Shown here: positions 17,372-26,529 of the stretch, piece by piece | Layout of the letters: the number at the start of each line of letters is the position of its first letter | Position numbering within the stretch: position 1 is the first letter of the stretch | From: Methylacidimicrobium tartarophylax | Lineage (GTDB): Bacteria > Verrucomicrobiota > Verrucomicrobiia > Methylacidiphilales > Methylacidiphilaceae | Assembly (NCBI RefSeq): GCF_902143375.2 | Contig: NZ_CABFVA020000012.1 | Span: 1-64,000, forward strand | Direction of reading: 5' to 3' | DNA length: 64,000 nucleotides | The notes under the pieces: model-generated | Database searches by the model: none | What the model was told of the DNA's origin: nothing | Seen by the model: only the letters and a program-made list of their open reading frames with translations | Position numbers and translations under genes: made by a program

Positions 17372-18280
17372 TTACCGTGCTGTGAGCCAGCAAAGAAGTC
17401 CTTTTTGCACGTGGAGGCGATTTTCCGCCTGGTCAAAGATGTCCCGAGCCCTTTCCTCGAAGAGATCTCCCTCAATCTCTTTCCCCCGATAGGCGGGCAA
17501 GCAGTGGAGCACCAGCGCGTCGGCTTTTGCCCGACGCAGCAACGATCGATTGAGCTGGTAGGGAGCAAAGGCCTTTTCCCGAAGGGCGCTTTCCTCCTCC
17601 CGACCCATGGAGATCCAGACATCGGTATACAAGAGGTCAGCATCTCGAACCGCTTCGTAGGCCGATTCGGTTTGCACGATCCAAGGGTTCTCGACGTCGC
17701 AGAAGAAGGCGCGGGGAGCTCCGAAGCGGAGCTGAAACCGGAAAAGAGAGGCGGCCAGTGCCCAGGATCGGGCTACGTTGCAGGAGGCGTCGCCCAGGAA
17801 CGCAACGGTCTTGCCCGAGAGCGGACCGCGCTTTTCCTCAAAAGTAAAGATATCCGCCAGAACCTGACAGGGATGCTCCTGATCGGTAAGGGCGTTCACG
17901 GTGGGAATCCCGCTGCTTCGGGCAAAGGTCTCGATCTCCTCTTGCGCGAATGTACGAATGATCGCGCCTTGAACCATCCGGCCCAGCACGCACGCCGTGT
18001 CCCCCATGGGCTCTCCCCGGCTCAGTTGGAGCTCGGCTGCGCTCAGGAACAGGGCGGAGCCGCCGAGCTGGCGGATCGCGAGTTCGAAAGAGACTCGAGT
18101 TCGCGTGGACGGCTTCCGGAAGAGAAGGGCCCATACTTGGCCCTGCAAGGGGAGATCTGACCCGCCCCCCTGGGCTCCACCCCGCTTCTGGTTCGCCACC
18201 TGTTCGAACAGGGCGCGGGCCTCGGCTTCGCGGATGTCGGTCACCGAAAGGAAATGGCGAGGAAGGTGAGATGAAGCCAT
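17372..18280 (-). CDS. argF: Ornithine carbamoyltransferase
   Basis: A 302-residue enzyme converting ornithine and carbamoyl phosphate to citrulline. Motifs are the carbamoyl-phosphate loop STRTRVSFE, HPCQVLADIFTFEE, DVWISMG and the ornithine-binding HCLPAYRG. The ATG at 18278-18280 gives MASSHLPRHFLSVTDI, matching the family start; the open frame upstream has no similarity. It is the last gene of the arginine cluster, 124 bases after argD. Confidence 0.94.
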   Translation of the reverse strand: MASSHLPRHFLSVTDIREAEARALFEQVANQKRGGAQGGGSDLPLQGQVWALLFRKPSTRTRVSFELAIRQLGGSALFLSAAELQLSRGEPMGDTACVLGRMVQGAIIRTFAQEEIETFARSSGIPTVNALTDQEHPCQVLADIFTFEEKRGPLSGKTVAFLGDASCNVARSWALAASLFRFQLRFGAPRAFFCDVENPWIVQTESAYEAVRDADLLYTDVWISMGREEESALREKAFAPYQLNRSLLRRAKADALVLHCLPAYRGKEIEGDLFEERARDIFDQAENRLHVQKGLLCWLTAR

Positions 18281-18404
18281 GAGCGGGTCACACGATACGG
18301 GGTTAATCGCAACTTTCGGCAGGCCGCCTACAAACCATCGCCTCTTCCTCCGATGTGGCAGAGTTCGGGAGCCGCAAAAAGGCGGCGTCTTCCGACGGCG
18401 GAGA

Positions 18405-19646
18405 TCAAGTGGTTTCCTCCTCCTCTCGATTGGCTGCGCCGAGAATCGCAACGGCCTCCGAGATTTCTTCCAAGGATACGTTGAGAGGGGGGAGAAGACG
18501 GACGACATTCTCCGCGGCGGGCGCAACCAGAAGTCCCCGATCCAACAACTCACGAGCAACCGTCCGGGCATCCCTCCGAACCTGCACCCCCAAAAGACCT
18601 CCCACCCCGGAAACCGATCGGATCAGTCCTCGATCCGCAGAGATCAGTGCTGCCAACTCGTTGTGCAGCCGTTCCCCTTTCTCCCGAATCTGCTCGCCGA
18701 GTCCATGTTCCTCCATGTGCTGGAGAACCGCGAAGGCAACCGAGCAGGCCAGGGGCGAACCGCCGAACGTCGAAGCATGGGAGCCCGGGCCGAGCAGATC
18801 CGCATACGGCTCTCGAATCCAAGTTGCCCCTATGGGGTAGCCGCCTGCCAACCCCTTGGCCATTGCAATTCCGTCCGGCAGAAAGCCAGTCTCCTTTCCC
18901 GAGCCTTCCAGGAGTCGCTGAAAGGCGAGAAACCGGCCCGAACGGAAAGCGCCGGTTTGCACCTCGTCGAAAAGCAAGAGCAGCCCATGGCGATCACAGA
19001 TCTCGCGCAAACCCTCCAAATACGATCGGGTAGCGGGGCGGATCCCGCCCTCGCCCTGGATCGGCTCGACGAGAATCGCCGACGTCGCCGGTCCAACCGC
19101 TCGCTCCATCTCCGCCAAGTCAAGGAAAGGGACGTGACGAAATCCAGGCACCGGCGCGCCGAATCCCTGCCTCACCTTGTCCTGACCGGTGGCCGCCATC
19201 GCCGCCAATGTCCTCCCGTGGAAGGAGCCTTGTGCCGTCAAAATTTCAAATGCGCCACGTGGCTCTCCAAAGCGCCGAGCGAGCTTAAAAAGGCATTCAT
19301 TTGCTTCCGCTCCGCTATTCGAGAAAAATACTTTCCCAGCGCCGATCCAGCGTACGAGGATCTCTGCCAGCTTCGCTCCCATCGGATGATAATAGAGATT
19401 GGAACAGTGAATCAGCCGACCAGCCTCCTGTTCCAGTGCCTCTGCGACGATCGGGCTCGCATGTCCCAAGACGTTCACCGCGATCCCACCGCAAAAGTCA
19501 AGATAACGGCGATCCTCTGCGTCCCAAAGGTAAGAACCCTTCCCTCGCACGAAGGCCACGGGGAAGCGGGAGTAGGAGGGGACGACAAACCGACCATAGC
19601 CCTCCAAGATCTCCGCAGTCCCAGGGTCAACCATACGATGGGTCAT
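18405..19646 (-). CDS. argD: Acetylornithine aminotransferase
   Basis: A 413-residue class III PLP aminotransferase acting on N-acetylglutamate semialdehyde. It shows FCGGIAVNVLGHASP, FSNSGAEANE, the PLP-contact Asp in LFDEVQTG, the Schiff-base Lys in AMAKGLAGG and HASTFGGSPLA. Two ATGs are possible (19646 or 19634); I chose the upstream one. It follows argB by 46 bases on the same strand. Some family members also act as succinyl-DAP or ornithine aminotransferase. Confidence 0.92.
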   Translation of the reverse strand: MTHRMVDPGTAEILEGYGRFVVPSYSRFPVAFVRGKGSYLWDAEDRRYLDFCGGIAVNVLGHASPIVAEALEQEAGRLIHCSNLYYHPMGAKLAEILVRWIGAGKVFFSNSGAEANECLFKLARRFGEPRGAFEILTAQGSFHGRTLAAMAATGQDKVRQGFGAPVPGFRHVPFLDLAEMERAVGPATSAILVEPIQGEGGIRPATRSYLEGLREICDRHGLLLLFDEVQTGAFRSGRFLAFQRLLEGSGKETGFLPDGIAMAKGLAGGYPIGATWIREPYADLLGPGSHASTFGGSPLACSVAFAVLQHMEEHGLGEQIREKGERLHNELAALISADRGLIRSVSGVGGLLGVQVRRDARTVARELLDRGLLVAPAAENVVRLLPPLNVSLEEISEAVAILGAANREEEETT

Positions 19647-19692
19647 GAGAGGAGGGCCGGCCGGGGGGAACGGGGAGTGTCGGAATCTCGGT

Positions 19693-20559
19693 TCACAGCA
19701 CAAGTTCCGTACCGACCCCGGAATCGGTGAATACTTCCAGGAGAAGCGCATGGGGGATTCGTCCATCCAAAAGGTGAACCTTTCCGACTCCGGCCCGAAG
19801 CGCCGCCAAGGCCGACTGCACCTTGGGCAACATGCCTCCCCGCAGCACAGCCCGCTCCTGGAGCACGGCGACGTCCTTGGGAGTCAGGACCGAGATCGTC
19901 GATTTGGGATCCTGCGGATCCCGAAGCACGCCGTTGACGTCCGTCAAGTAGACCAGCTTTTCCGCTCGCAGGGCAGAGGCCAGGCAGCCGGCAGCGGTAT
20001 CAGCGTTGATGTTGTACAACTGGCCGTCCTTTCCGCGTCCGAGCGGAGAAATGACGGGAATGACGCGCTCGGCCAAGAGCGAGTCGATCGACTTCTCGTT
20101 GACGGAATCCGGCTCTCCGACAAATCCCAGGGTGCTCTGCTCTCCATGAAATCCGGTCATTCCCAATGGTTTCACGGAAAACACCCCTTGGCCGAGAAGT
20201 TGCCGCGCCTTCCCGCCCAGACTCTCCAGCGTCCCCACCAGGGCCGGGCCGACCTCATGGCAGAGCACGCGCTCGATCACCTGCAGGGTGGCGGCGTCAG
20301 TGATCCGCAAGCCTTCCACAAAGGAAGATGAGATCCCCGCCTCTTTCAACGCGCGGCCGATCGCGGGTCCGCCCCCATGGATCAACACCACGTGAATGCC
20401 CACCGCCTCGAGCAGCACCAGATCTCGAAGGGTGTGGCGCACCAACTCCGCATCGTCCATGGCGGCACCGCCGTACTTCACCACGAAGCGCGCGTTGCGG
20501 AAGCGCTGCACGTAGGGCAGCGCTTCGAGAAAAATCTTAGCCTTATCCGCAGGTGTCAT
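19693..20559 (-). CDS. argB: Acetylglutamate kinase
   Basis: A 288-residue amino-acid kinase that phosphorylates N-acetylglutamate. Motifs are FVVKYGGAAM near the N-terminus, VLIHGGGPAIG, the substrate part NINADTAAG, VYLTDVNGVL and LRGGMLPKV. The ATG at 20557-20559 is used; a GTG nine codons upstream is also in frame. It follows argJ by 70 bases. Confidence 0.94.
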   Translation of the reverse strand: MTPADKAKIFLEALPYVQRFRNARFVVKYGGAAMDDAELVRHTLRDLVLLEAVGIHVVLIHGGGPAIGRALKEAGISSSFVEGLRITDAATLQVIERVLCHEVGPALVGTLESLGGKARQLLGQGVFSVKPLGMTGFHGEQSTLGFVGEPDSVNEKSIDSLLAERVIPVISPLGRGKDGQLYNINADTAAGCLASALRAEKLVYLTDVNGVLRDPQDPKSTISVLTPKDVAVLQERAVLRGGMLPKVQSALAALRAGVGKVHLLDGRIPHALLLEVFTDSGVGTELVL

Positions 20560-20629
20560 AGGATGGCTCGGAGAGCGGAGCAGCACTACCGTAGTAACGG
20601 AGCCCGCGCCTCACAAGAAAAAGCGGAGG

Positions 20630-21844
20630 CTATTCCCCCTTGTTGATCCGAACGTAGCGTTCGGTCAGATCGGTGGTCAGGAGCCGGAAATGCCCGGATC
20701 CGATTCCCAGGTCGATGAGAATCGTAAATTGGGGCAAGCGGACCACTTCTAGCAAAAGTCCCGCCGGAGTTCGAGAGCGCCGCGCTCCGCCCGCGACCGC
20801 CTGCACCCCGTTGTAAAAAATATCCACCCGTTCTCCATCCACGGCGGCTCCCGAATAACCGATGGCGGCTAAGAGCCGTCCCCAATTGGGGTCCTCTCCA
20901 TGCCACGAGCATTTGACAAGAAGCGAATGAGCCACCGCCCGAGCCACGCGTTCGGCATCGCGATCATCGGCAGCCCCTTGCACCAGAATTTCGACCACTT
21001 TGGAAATTCCCTCGCCATCCTCCACGATCATGCGCGCCAATCGGCCCATGAGGAGCGAGAGCGCCGACTGGAAGAGACGAAAATCTCCGCTCTCCAGAGT
21101 TAAAGTGGGGTTGCGGGCCAAGCCGTTGGCGAAGAGCAAGACGGTATCGTTGGTCGAACAGTCTCCATCGATGCTGATCCGATTAAAGCTGTCGGCCACA
21201 GCCCGGCGCGCGGCGGCGGCAAGCGCTTCTTCCGAAACATCTCCGTCGGTCGTGATCACGCAGAGCATCGTCGCGAGATGCGGATCGATCATGCCCGCAC
21301 CCTTGGCGATGCCGCCCAGAAAGAGCTCCTGCTCCCCCAAGCTGACCCTGAGCCCCATCTTTTTGGGATAGGTATCCGTCGTCAGAATTCCCAACGCCGC
21401 ATCGTCCCCGCCCTGAGGGCTGAGCTGCTCGATCGCCTCATCGATCCCCCTTCGCACCTTCGCCATCGGCAACGGGATGCCGATCCGGCCGGTCGAGCAG
21501 ACGAACACCTCCTCGGGCGGGCAACCGATTCCAGAGGCCACCCGGTTGACCATCTCCGTTGCGTTCGCCATCCCGGCCGGCCCGGTGCAGGCGTTCGCAT
21601 TGCCGGAGTTGATGACAACGGCGCGTCCTACGCCCCGCGCGGCATGCCCCCGCGAAAGCAACACCGGCGCGGCGGGCAGCCGGTTCTCGGTAAAGAGCCC
21701 CACGACACGCCCAGCCCGCTCGGAGCAGATCAGGGAAAGATCTTTCTCCCCGCGGGCCTTGATCCCGCAAGCGACCCCGGCCGCCTGAAAGCCGCGCGGC
21801 GTCGTGACACTCCCTTCTTCGACCGGCGTAATATCTTCGGTCAC
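20630..21844 (-). CDS. argJ: Bifunctional glutamate N-acetyltransferase/ornithine acetyltransferase
   Basis: A 404-residue self-cleaving enzyme that recycles the acetyl group from acetylornithine to glutamate. The autocatalytic site is visible in AKGAGMIDPHLATMLCVITT, with cleavage expected between Ala and Thr of ATML. Other motifs are VINSGNANACTG and CSWHGEDPNWGRLLAA. The proposed GTG at 21842-21844 overlaps the argC stop as GTGA, giving tight coupling. argJ supports a cyclic arginine pathway, so a separate argA may be unnecessary. Confidence 0.94.
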   Translation of the reverse strand: MTEDITPVEEGSVTTPRGFQAAGVACGIKARGEKDLSLICSERAGRVVGLFTENRLPAAPVLLSRGHAARGVGRAVVINSGNANACTGPAGMANATEMVNRVASGIGCPPEEVFVCSTGRIGIPLPMAKVRRGIDEAIEQLSPQGGDDAALGILTTDTYPKKMGLRVSLGEQELFLGGIAKGAGMIDPHLATMLCVITTDGDVSEEALAAAARRAVADSFNRISIDGDCSTNDTVLLFANGLARNPTLTLESGDFRLFQSALSLLMGRLARMIVEDGEGISKVVEILVQGAADDRDAERVARAVAHSLLVKCSWHGEDPNWGRLLAAIGYSGAAVDGERVDIFYNGVQAVAGGARRSRTPAGLLLEVVRLPQFTILIDLGIGSGHFRLLTTDLTERYVRINKGE

Positions 21845-22872
21845 CGCAAGAGCCCTTCTTCCTCGGGAAGGCCGAGACGGAGGTTCATCGCCTGCACGGC
21901 TTGACCCGCCGCCCCTTTCCCCAGATTGTCGATTGCGCAAAAAAGCAGGAGACGACGATGCGCCCCGTCATATTCCAGGGCAACCTCCGCTCGGTTCGTC
22001 CGGACAACGTGGCGGAGGGCAGGAAGCTCCCCAAGCGGCAACACGCGAACGAAAGCATCGGCTCGATAGGAAGACCGGTAGTGTTCATGCGCCTCTTCCG
22101 GACCGATGTCGGCCCGGAGGGGACAGACGATCGTCGAAAGGATGCCCCGAGCGAGCGGAATCAGGTGAGGCACAAAGGCAAGGTCGACCTTCCGGCCCGC
22201 CAGCCGATCGATCTCCTGCTCCATTTCGGCCACATGCCGATGGCGGGGGACCCCGTAAGGACGCGCATTTTCGCTCATCTCGCTAAATAGGAGGGGCACT
22301 TCCGGCCTTCTCCCTGCTCCCGAGGTTCCGCTGAGCGAGGAAGCGACGATCCCCTCCTCACGCAACCAATCGGCGGCAAGGGCGGGGTAGAGAGCCAGGA
22401 GAATGCTGGTTGGGTAGCATCCAGGCATCGCAAGCAGGTCCGCCTGACGAATCTGTTGCCGGTGCAGCTCCGGCAGGGCGTAGACCGCCTGGGAAAGCAG
22501 CGTCGGAGCAGGGTGAGACCACCCGTAATCGACCTCGTACTGTCGTGGATTCCGCAAACGAAAATCCGCGCTCAGATCGACGACAATCTTGCCCGCTTCT
22601 CGCAGCGGGATGGCATATTCCGCAGCGGCTCCGTGAGGCAGAGCCAAAAAGACAAGATCCGCCTCGCAGAGCCGAGAGATCTCCGGCTCCTCGAAAATGA
22701 GCCGGCCGGCCGCATCCGGCAACCCCGAGATCACCTTGTCCGCTCGCTCTCCCCGGCGCGTACGGGAGGTCAAGAGCGAGAGAGCAACCCCGGGATGACG
22801 AGAAAGAAGCTGAACGAGTTCCTCCCCCGCGTAGCCCGCTGCGCCGACCACGGCAACTCGGTACGACCCCAT
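21841..22872 (-). CDS. argC: N-acetyl-gamma-glutamyl-phosphate reductase
   Basis: A 343-residue NADPH enzyme reducing acetylglutamyl phosphate to the semialdehyde. It begins VAVVGAAGYAGEELVQLLSR (nucleotide-binding), then has FLALPHGAAAEYA, VDLSADFRL and the catalytic cysteine in AMPGCYPTS, plus SGTSGAGR and VPHLIPLARGI. It is the first arg gene after rpsI (about 70 bases) and overlaps argJ by four bases. Confidence 0.95.
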   Translation of the reverse strand: MGSYRVAVVGAAGYAGEELVQLLSRHPGVALSLLTSRTRRGERADKVISGLPDAAGRLIFEEPEISRLCEADLVFLALPHGAAAEYAIPLREAGKIVVDLSADFRLRNPRQYEVDYGWSHPAPTLLSQAVYALPELHRQQIRQADLLAMPGCYPTSILLALYPALAADWLREEGIVASSLSGTSGAGRRPEVPLLFSEMSENARPYGVPRHRHVAEMEQEIDRLAGRKVDLAFVPHLIPLARGILSTIVCPLRADIGPEEAHEHYRSSYRADAFVRVLPLGELPALRHVVRTNRAEVALEYDGAHRRLLLFCAIDNLGKGAAGQAVQAMNLRLGLPEEEGLLR

Positions 22873-22942
22873 GATGGTGCCCGTTTCGGGGAGAAGGCAG
22901 CAGTCGGTCTGCCCTGGCTTCTTCTCGGTGAACGAAGAAGCG

Positions 22943-23338
22943 TTACCGCTTCGAAAATTGAAACCGCTTCCGTGCGCCCGGTTGACCCGATTTCTTTCTC
23001 TCCTTCATCCGGGGATCTCGGGTAAGGAGGGAGGCTTCCTTAAGTTTCGGCCGGATTTCCGGTTGCCACCGCACCAGGGCCCGGCTCAACGCCAGACACA
23101 AGGCATCCGCCTGACCCGTCAAGCCGCCGCCTCGTACGCGGGCTTCGAAATCGAATTTCTTCAGGGTTTCACTGAGTTCCAGGGGTTTGTAGACGGCAAG
23201 ACGCTGGGCGGATTCCGGAAAATAGTCCTCGAGCAGCCGCCGATTCACGTGAAAGATCCCCGTCCCGGAAAGGAGCTTCACCGAGGCAACCGCTGTCTTG
23301 CGCCTGCCCGTTGCCTTCCATTCACTTTGCGTCGTCAT
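22943..23338 (-). CDS. rpsI: 30S ribosomal protein S9
   Basis: A 131-residue protein with the S9 hallmarks: GRRKTAVASVKL near the start, VRGGGLTGQADALCLALSRAL in the middle and the basic terminus ARKRFQFSKR, whose last residues reach the ribosomal P site. It follows rplM by seven bases in the conserved rplM-rpsI operon. Confidence 0.96.
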   Translation of the reverse strand: MTTQSEWKATGRRKTAVASVKLLSGTGIFHVNRRLLEDYFPESAQRLAVYKPLELSETLKKFDFEARVRGGGLTGQADALCLALSRALVRWQPEIRPKLKEASLLTRDPRMKERKKSGQPGARKRFQFSKR

Positions 23339-23345
23339 AACCTTG

Positions 23346-23777
23346 TCAGAGATTCGGTGCGGCTACGGGCTGCTGAGCGCCATGCGGATGCTCCTCGCCT
23401 ACGTAAACATGAAGCTTCTGGAAAATTCTTCGCCCCAGCCGATTGTGAGCAATCATGCCTTTCACGGCGTGTTCGATCAAAAATGCGGGCTTCTTCCCCC
23501 GAACGTCCCTCACCGTATCGGAATGGTGACCGCCGATGAAGCCCGAATACCGCATGTAAGTCTTGGTCACCTCTTTTTTCCCGGTAAAGCTCGCCCGCCC
23601 CGCATTGATCACGACGACATGGTCACCCGTGTCGACGTGAGGCGTATAGTCAGGCTTGTGCTTGCCGCGAAGCAAAACCGCCGCGCGCTCCGCAATCCGA
23701 CCCACGGGTTGATCCGCTGCATCCAGTATGTACCAAGAACGCCGAACCTCGGCGGGTTTCGCACTAAAACTTTTCAC
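23346..23777 (-). CDS. rplM: 50S ribosomal protein L13
   Basis: A 143-residue protein with L13 motifs SWYILDAADQPVGRIAERAA, DTGDHVVVINAG, HAVKGMIAHNRLGRR and HVYVGEEHPH. I propose a GTG start at 23775-23777 because KSFSAKPAEVRR aligns with the usual N-terminus; the frame is open 18 codons further. No clear ribosome site is seen. It is the first gene of rplM-rpsI-argCJBDF, read away from hemerythrin. Confidence 0.93.
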   Translation of the reverse strand: MKSFSAKPAEVRRSWYILDAADQPVGRIAERAAVLLRGKHKPDYTPHVDTGDHVVVINAGRASFTGKKEVTKTYMRYSGFIGGHHSDTVRDVRGKKPAFLIEHAVKGMIAHNRLGRRIFQKLHVYVGEEHPHGAQQPVAAPNL

Positions 23778-23871
23778 GGGAAGAAAGACAATAAGGAAGC
23801 GAGAAACGACTGTCAAGCCTGCTGCATCCACTCTTCTTGATTCCCGCGTTCCTTCCCCCGTTTCTTCCTAA

Positions 23872-23925
23872 GCCGCCATTGCTCACAAAGTTCGTAGCCG
23901 AAGCGCCGCAAATAGGCTTGCATTC
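23872..23925 (-). repeat. Relic of the dispersed repeat (one end only)
   Basis: About 54 bases matching the outer end of the repeat family: GCTCACAAAGTTCGTAGCCG followed by AAGCGCCGCAAATAGGCTTG, comparable to copy D from 56291. The terminal CCTGCAT is degraded. The other two thirds are absent. It lies in the 216-base gap between the hemerythrin terminator and rplM. Confidence 0.6.
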
Positions 23926-23968
23926 GAGAAAACACGACGGGGCCGGGCACGCAGCGCGCCCGACCCCG
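23926..23968 (-). terminator. Probable intrinsic terminator of the bacteriohemerythrin gene
   Basis: A GC-rich stem pairs 939-948 with 958-967 (offset 23000): GGGGCCGGGC against GCCCGACCCC, one mismatch and a nine-base loop. Read on the minus strand the stem is followed after about eight bases by TTTT. It sits 26 bases past the hemerythrin stop. Confidence 0.5.
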
Positions 23969-23993
23969 CACATCCCGAGAAAGGCTCCTCCGG

Positions 23994-24401
23994 CTAGACG
24001 ATCCCCTTGCCGTTCATGTGAGGGCCATAAGCCTTGTCGATGTTTGGGATATGGTTGTAGAGCCAGTCCCTTACGAAGGCGGTTGTCTCCGGGGTCACCT
24101 CCGCCCCGCCCTCATGGAACTTCTTTTGCAGATCTACACAGGTCTCGACTAGCTTATCATGCGCCGCTTTGTGGGCCGCCAGTCCGGGATAGCCGATCTT
24201 CTGCATGTTCGCTTCTTCCGAGGCAAAATGCTTCGCGACCACATCGATCAGCGAGTCCAAGGCCGCTCCGATTGCTCCTCGGTCTCCCGAGACAAGCGTC
24301 GAGTCCAGGTTGTTCAGCCTCTCGAAGAGGGACTGATGCTCTTGATCGTGAACGGAAACATTCGTGCCGAACTGTTCTCGTGTCCAAGTGATGAGTGCCA
24401 T
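23994..24401 (-). CDS. Bacteriohemerythrin
   Basis: A 135-residue single-domain hemerythrin, the typical size. Iron ligands can be assigned in the order HDQEHQSLFERLN, HFASEEANMQ, HKAAHDKL and HIPNIDKAYG, giving the expected His/Glu/Asp set for a diiron O2-binding site. The ATG at 24399-24401 yields MALITWTREQFGTNV, the usual start; a TTG 12 codons upstream is less likely. In methanotrophs such proteins have been proposed to deliver oxygen to methane monooxygenase; here it stands alone with its own terminator. Confidence 0.92.
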   Translation of the reverse strand: MALITWTREQFGTNVSVHDQEHQSLFERLNNLDSTLVSGDRGAIGAALDSLIDVVAKHFASEEANMQKIGYPGLAAHKAAHDKLVETCVDLQKKFHEGGAEVTPETTAFVRDWLYNHIPNIDKAYGPHMNGKGIV

Positions 24402-24726
24402 AAGGCGAGTTTTCTCTTCGCCTGATTCTTCGGTCAATCTTCCCCCACTCGGTCATCCCACGGTATTAATTTAGCATGAAGTTCAGGGTGGTAACCGGTC
24501 TTTCCCTCAGGATGTGCGCGGGCATTTCCTCAGTTCTCGATCCAACGCTTTAGCCTGCATGTCTCACAAGGTACGTACCCGAGGCGCGGCGGATAGGCCT
24601 GGGCCCAGATTTTCCAAAGTCCGCCTAGACGGGAATCGGCGTTTGATCTACGTTTTCGTGTTTTCTTCTCGCAGAAGAAAGAGGTGAGCAAGAGAATATC
24701 CTCCTGGCAGATATCCTCCAAGCGAT
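24402..24726. other. Divergent intergenic region between hemerythrin and ilvB
   Basis: A 325-base gap that must hold promoters for both flanking genes. It includes a repeat relic (24552-24612) and an AT-richer stretch near 24462-24478 (TATTAATTTAGC) that could be part of the hemerythrin promoter. I see no small gene and no leader peptide rich in branched-chain codons before ilvB. Confidence 0.5.
24552..24612 (-). repeat. Relic of the dispersed repeat with intact terminal inverted repeat
   Basis: It begins with a perfect AGCCTGCATGTCTCACAA end, followed by GGTACGTACCCGAGGCGC and GGATAGGCCTGG, matching copy D for about 60 bases, and then diverges. Only the one end remains; the rest of the element is missing. 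Confidence 0.75.
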
Positions 24727-26529
24727 ATGCAAAACGTGAGCCGCAAGGACTTCGAAAAAACTACCCCACACGGCAACCCTGCTTCCCATCCGGCCGAGTT
24801 CTCCGGGCAGAGCTACAAGAACGGCGCCGACGCTGTCGTGGCCGCTTTGGAAAAAGCCGGCGTCGATACTGTTTTCGCCTATCCCGGCGGAGCCAGCATG
24901 GTCCTGCATCAGTCGTTGAGCCGCTCTCGGAAGATCCGCACCGTTTTGCCCCGTCACGAACAGGGGGGCGCCTTCATGGCCGAGGGATACGCCCGGGCCA
25001 GTGGGAAAGTGGGGGTCTGCATGGCGACGAGCGGCCCGGGTGCGACGAACCTCGTCACCGGAATCGCAGATGCCTACATGGATTCCGTGCCGCTCGTCGC
25101 CATTACGGGTCAGGTGAAACGAGAGATGATCGGTCGGGGGGCGTTTCAGGAGACCGACGTCTTTGGGCTTACGCTTCCGATCGTCAAGCATAGCTACTTG
25201 GTCATCTCTCCCGACGACCTCCCCTCGATCGTGCACGAGGCGATTCTGCTCGCCCGCACCGGGAGGCCCGGTCCCGTCCTGCTCGACATCCCGAAGGATG
25301 TGCAGCAGGCTCCCGTCGATTCGCAACCGTCCAGCCCATCGTTCGGAGGATGCAAGCCGGTGCCGCAGGCATCGGACGAGGAATTGGAATCGCTACTGGT
25401 TGCGCTGGAAACCGCAGAGCGTCCCTTGCTTTATGTCGGCGGAGGCATTCTCTCCGGCGACGCCTGGGAAGCGCTCCGTTGCTTCGCGGAAAAGACCCAC
25501 GTGCCGGTGGCCACGACCCTTATGGGAATCGGCTGCTTTCCCGAAACGCACGACTTGTCTCTCCGGTGGCTGGGCATGCACGGAGCCGTCTACGCGAACT
25601 ATGCCGCCGATGCGTGCGACCTTCTCTTGGCCATGGGGGTCCGCTTCGATGACCGCGTTACCGGAAACGTGGAAGAATTCGCCAAGCGGGCCAAGATCAT
25701 CCACGTGGACGTCGACCATTCCGAGCTCAACAAAAACAAGAGAGCAGACTTGCCGATTCTCGGTGACATCCGGGACGCCCTGGACCGGCTGAACGAGATG
25801 CTCGCGGCCGAGCGTCGCCCGAGGAAGGTTCACCAAGCCTGGCATGCGCAAATCGCCCAGTGGAAGTCACGCTATCCTTTCTCCTACCGTCCTGTCTCCG
25901 GAGCGATCCTGCCGCAGCAGGTCGTCGAAGAGCTTTTCCACCTGACAAGAGGAGAGGCGATCATCACCACCGGCGTGGGGCAGCACCAGATGTGGGCGGC
26001 CCAGTTTTACCAGTTCACCCGGCCCCGTAGTTTTCTTTCCTCTTCGGGCTTGGGTACGATGGGTTTCGGCTACCCGGCGGCCTTAGGGGCAAAGGTGGCT
26101 TTCCCGGATCGGCAAGTGATCGATATCGACGGCGATGGAAGCTTCTTAATGAATATTCAGGAGCTTGCCACCGCGGTTACCGAGGGGATTCCGGCAAAGG
26201 CGGTCATCCTCAACAACCAGCACCTGGGAATGGTTGTGCAATGGGAGGATCATTTTTTCGCCGGGAATCGGGCCCACACCTATCTCGGCAACCCCCGGAA
26301 TACGGAGCAACACTATCCTAGCTATCGGAAGATCTGCGAGGGCTTTGGTGTTCCCGCGGAAGAAGTTCGCCATCCCGAAGAGCTGCGTCCCGCGCTCGAG
26401 CGCCTCCTCTCGGCCGAAACCCCCTACGTCGTCGACGTCCACGTCCCCTATACCGAACATGTCTTGCCGATGATTCCGGCGGGCATGACCGTGCGCGAAG
26501 TCATCCTGGGACCTCTTGCCGAAGAGTAG
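24727..26529 (+). CDS. ilvB: Acetolactate synthase, large (catalytic) subunit
   Basis: A 600-residue thiamine diphosphate enzyme that makes acetolactate or acetohydroxybutyrate for valine, leucine and isoleucine. It shows VFAYPGGASMVLHQSL, the catalytic Glu in LPRHEQGGAFMAEGYAR, SGPGATNLVTGIADA, the FAD-domain PVATTLMGIG and the TPP motif GDGSFLMNIQELATA. No ilvN regulatory subunit follows; instead the 3' end overlaps the convergent DHPS-like gene by 29 bases. The N-terminal 27 residues before SYKNGADAVV are extra relative to many homologues. Confidence 0.94.
   Translation: MQNVSRKDFEKTTPHGNPASHPAEFSGQSYKNGADAVVAALEKAGVDTVFAYPGGASMVLHQSLSRSRKIRTVLPRHEQGGAFMAEGYARASGKVGVCMATSGPGATNLVTGIADAYMDSVPLVAITGQVKREMIGRGAFQETDVFGLTLPIVKHSYLVISPDDLPSIVHEAILLARTGRPGPVLLDIPKDVQQAPVDSQPSSPSFGGCKPVPQASDEELESLLVALETAERPLLYVGGGILSGDAWEALRCFAEKTHVPVATTLMGIGCFPETHDLSLRWLGMHGAVYANYAADACDLLLAMGVRFDDRVTGNVEEFAKRAKIIHVDVDHSELNKNKRADLPILGDIRDALDRLNEMLAAERRPRKVHQAWHAQIAQWKSRYPFSYRPVSGAILPQQVVEELFHLTRGEAIITTGVGQHQMWAAQFYQFTRPRSFLSSSGLGTMGFGYPAALGAKVAFPDRQVIDIDGDGSFLMNIQELATAVTEGIPAKAVILNNQHLGMVVQWEDHFFAGNRAHTYLGNPRNTEQHYPSYRKICEGFGVPAEEVRHPEELRPALERLLSAETPYVVDVHVPYTEHVLPMIPAGMTVREVILGPLAEE

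Noticed and set aside
18281-18571. Upstream extension of argF
   Set aside because: The extension reads through the argF-argD gap into argD on the same strand and has no similarity to carbamoyltransferases.
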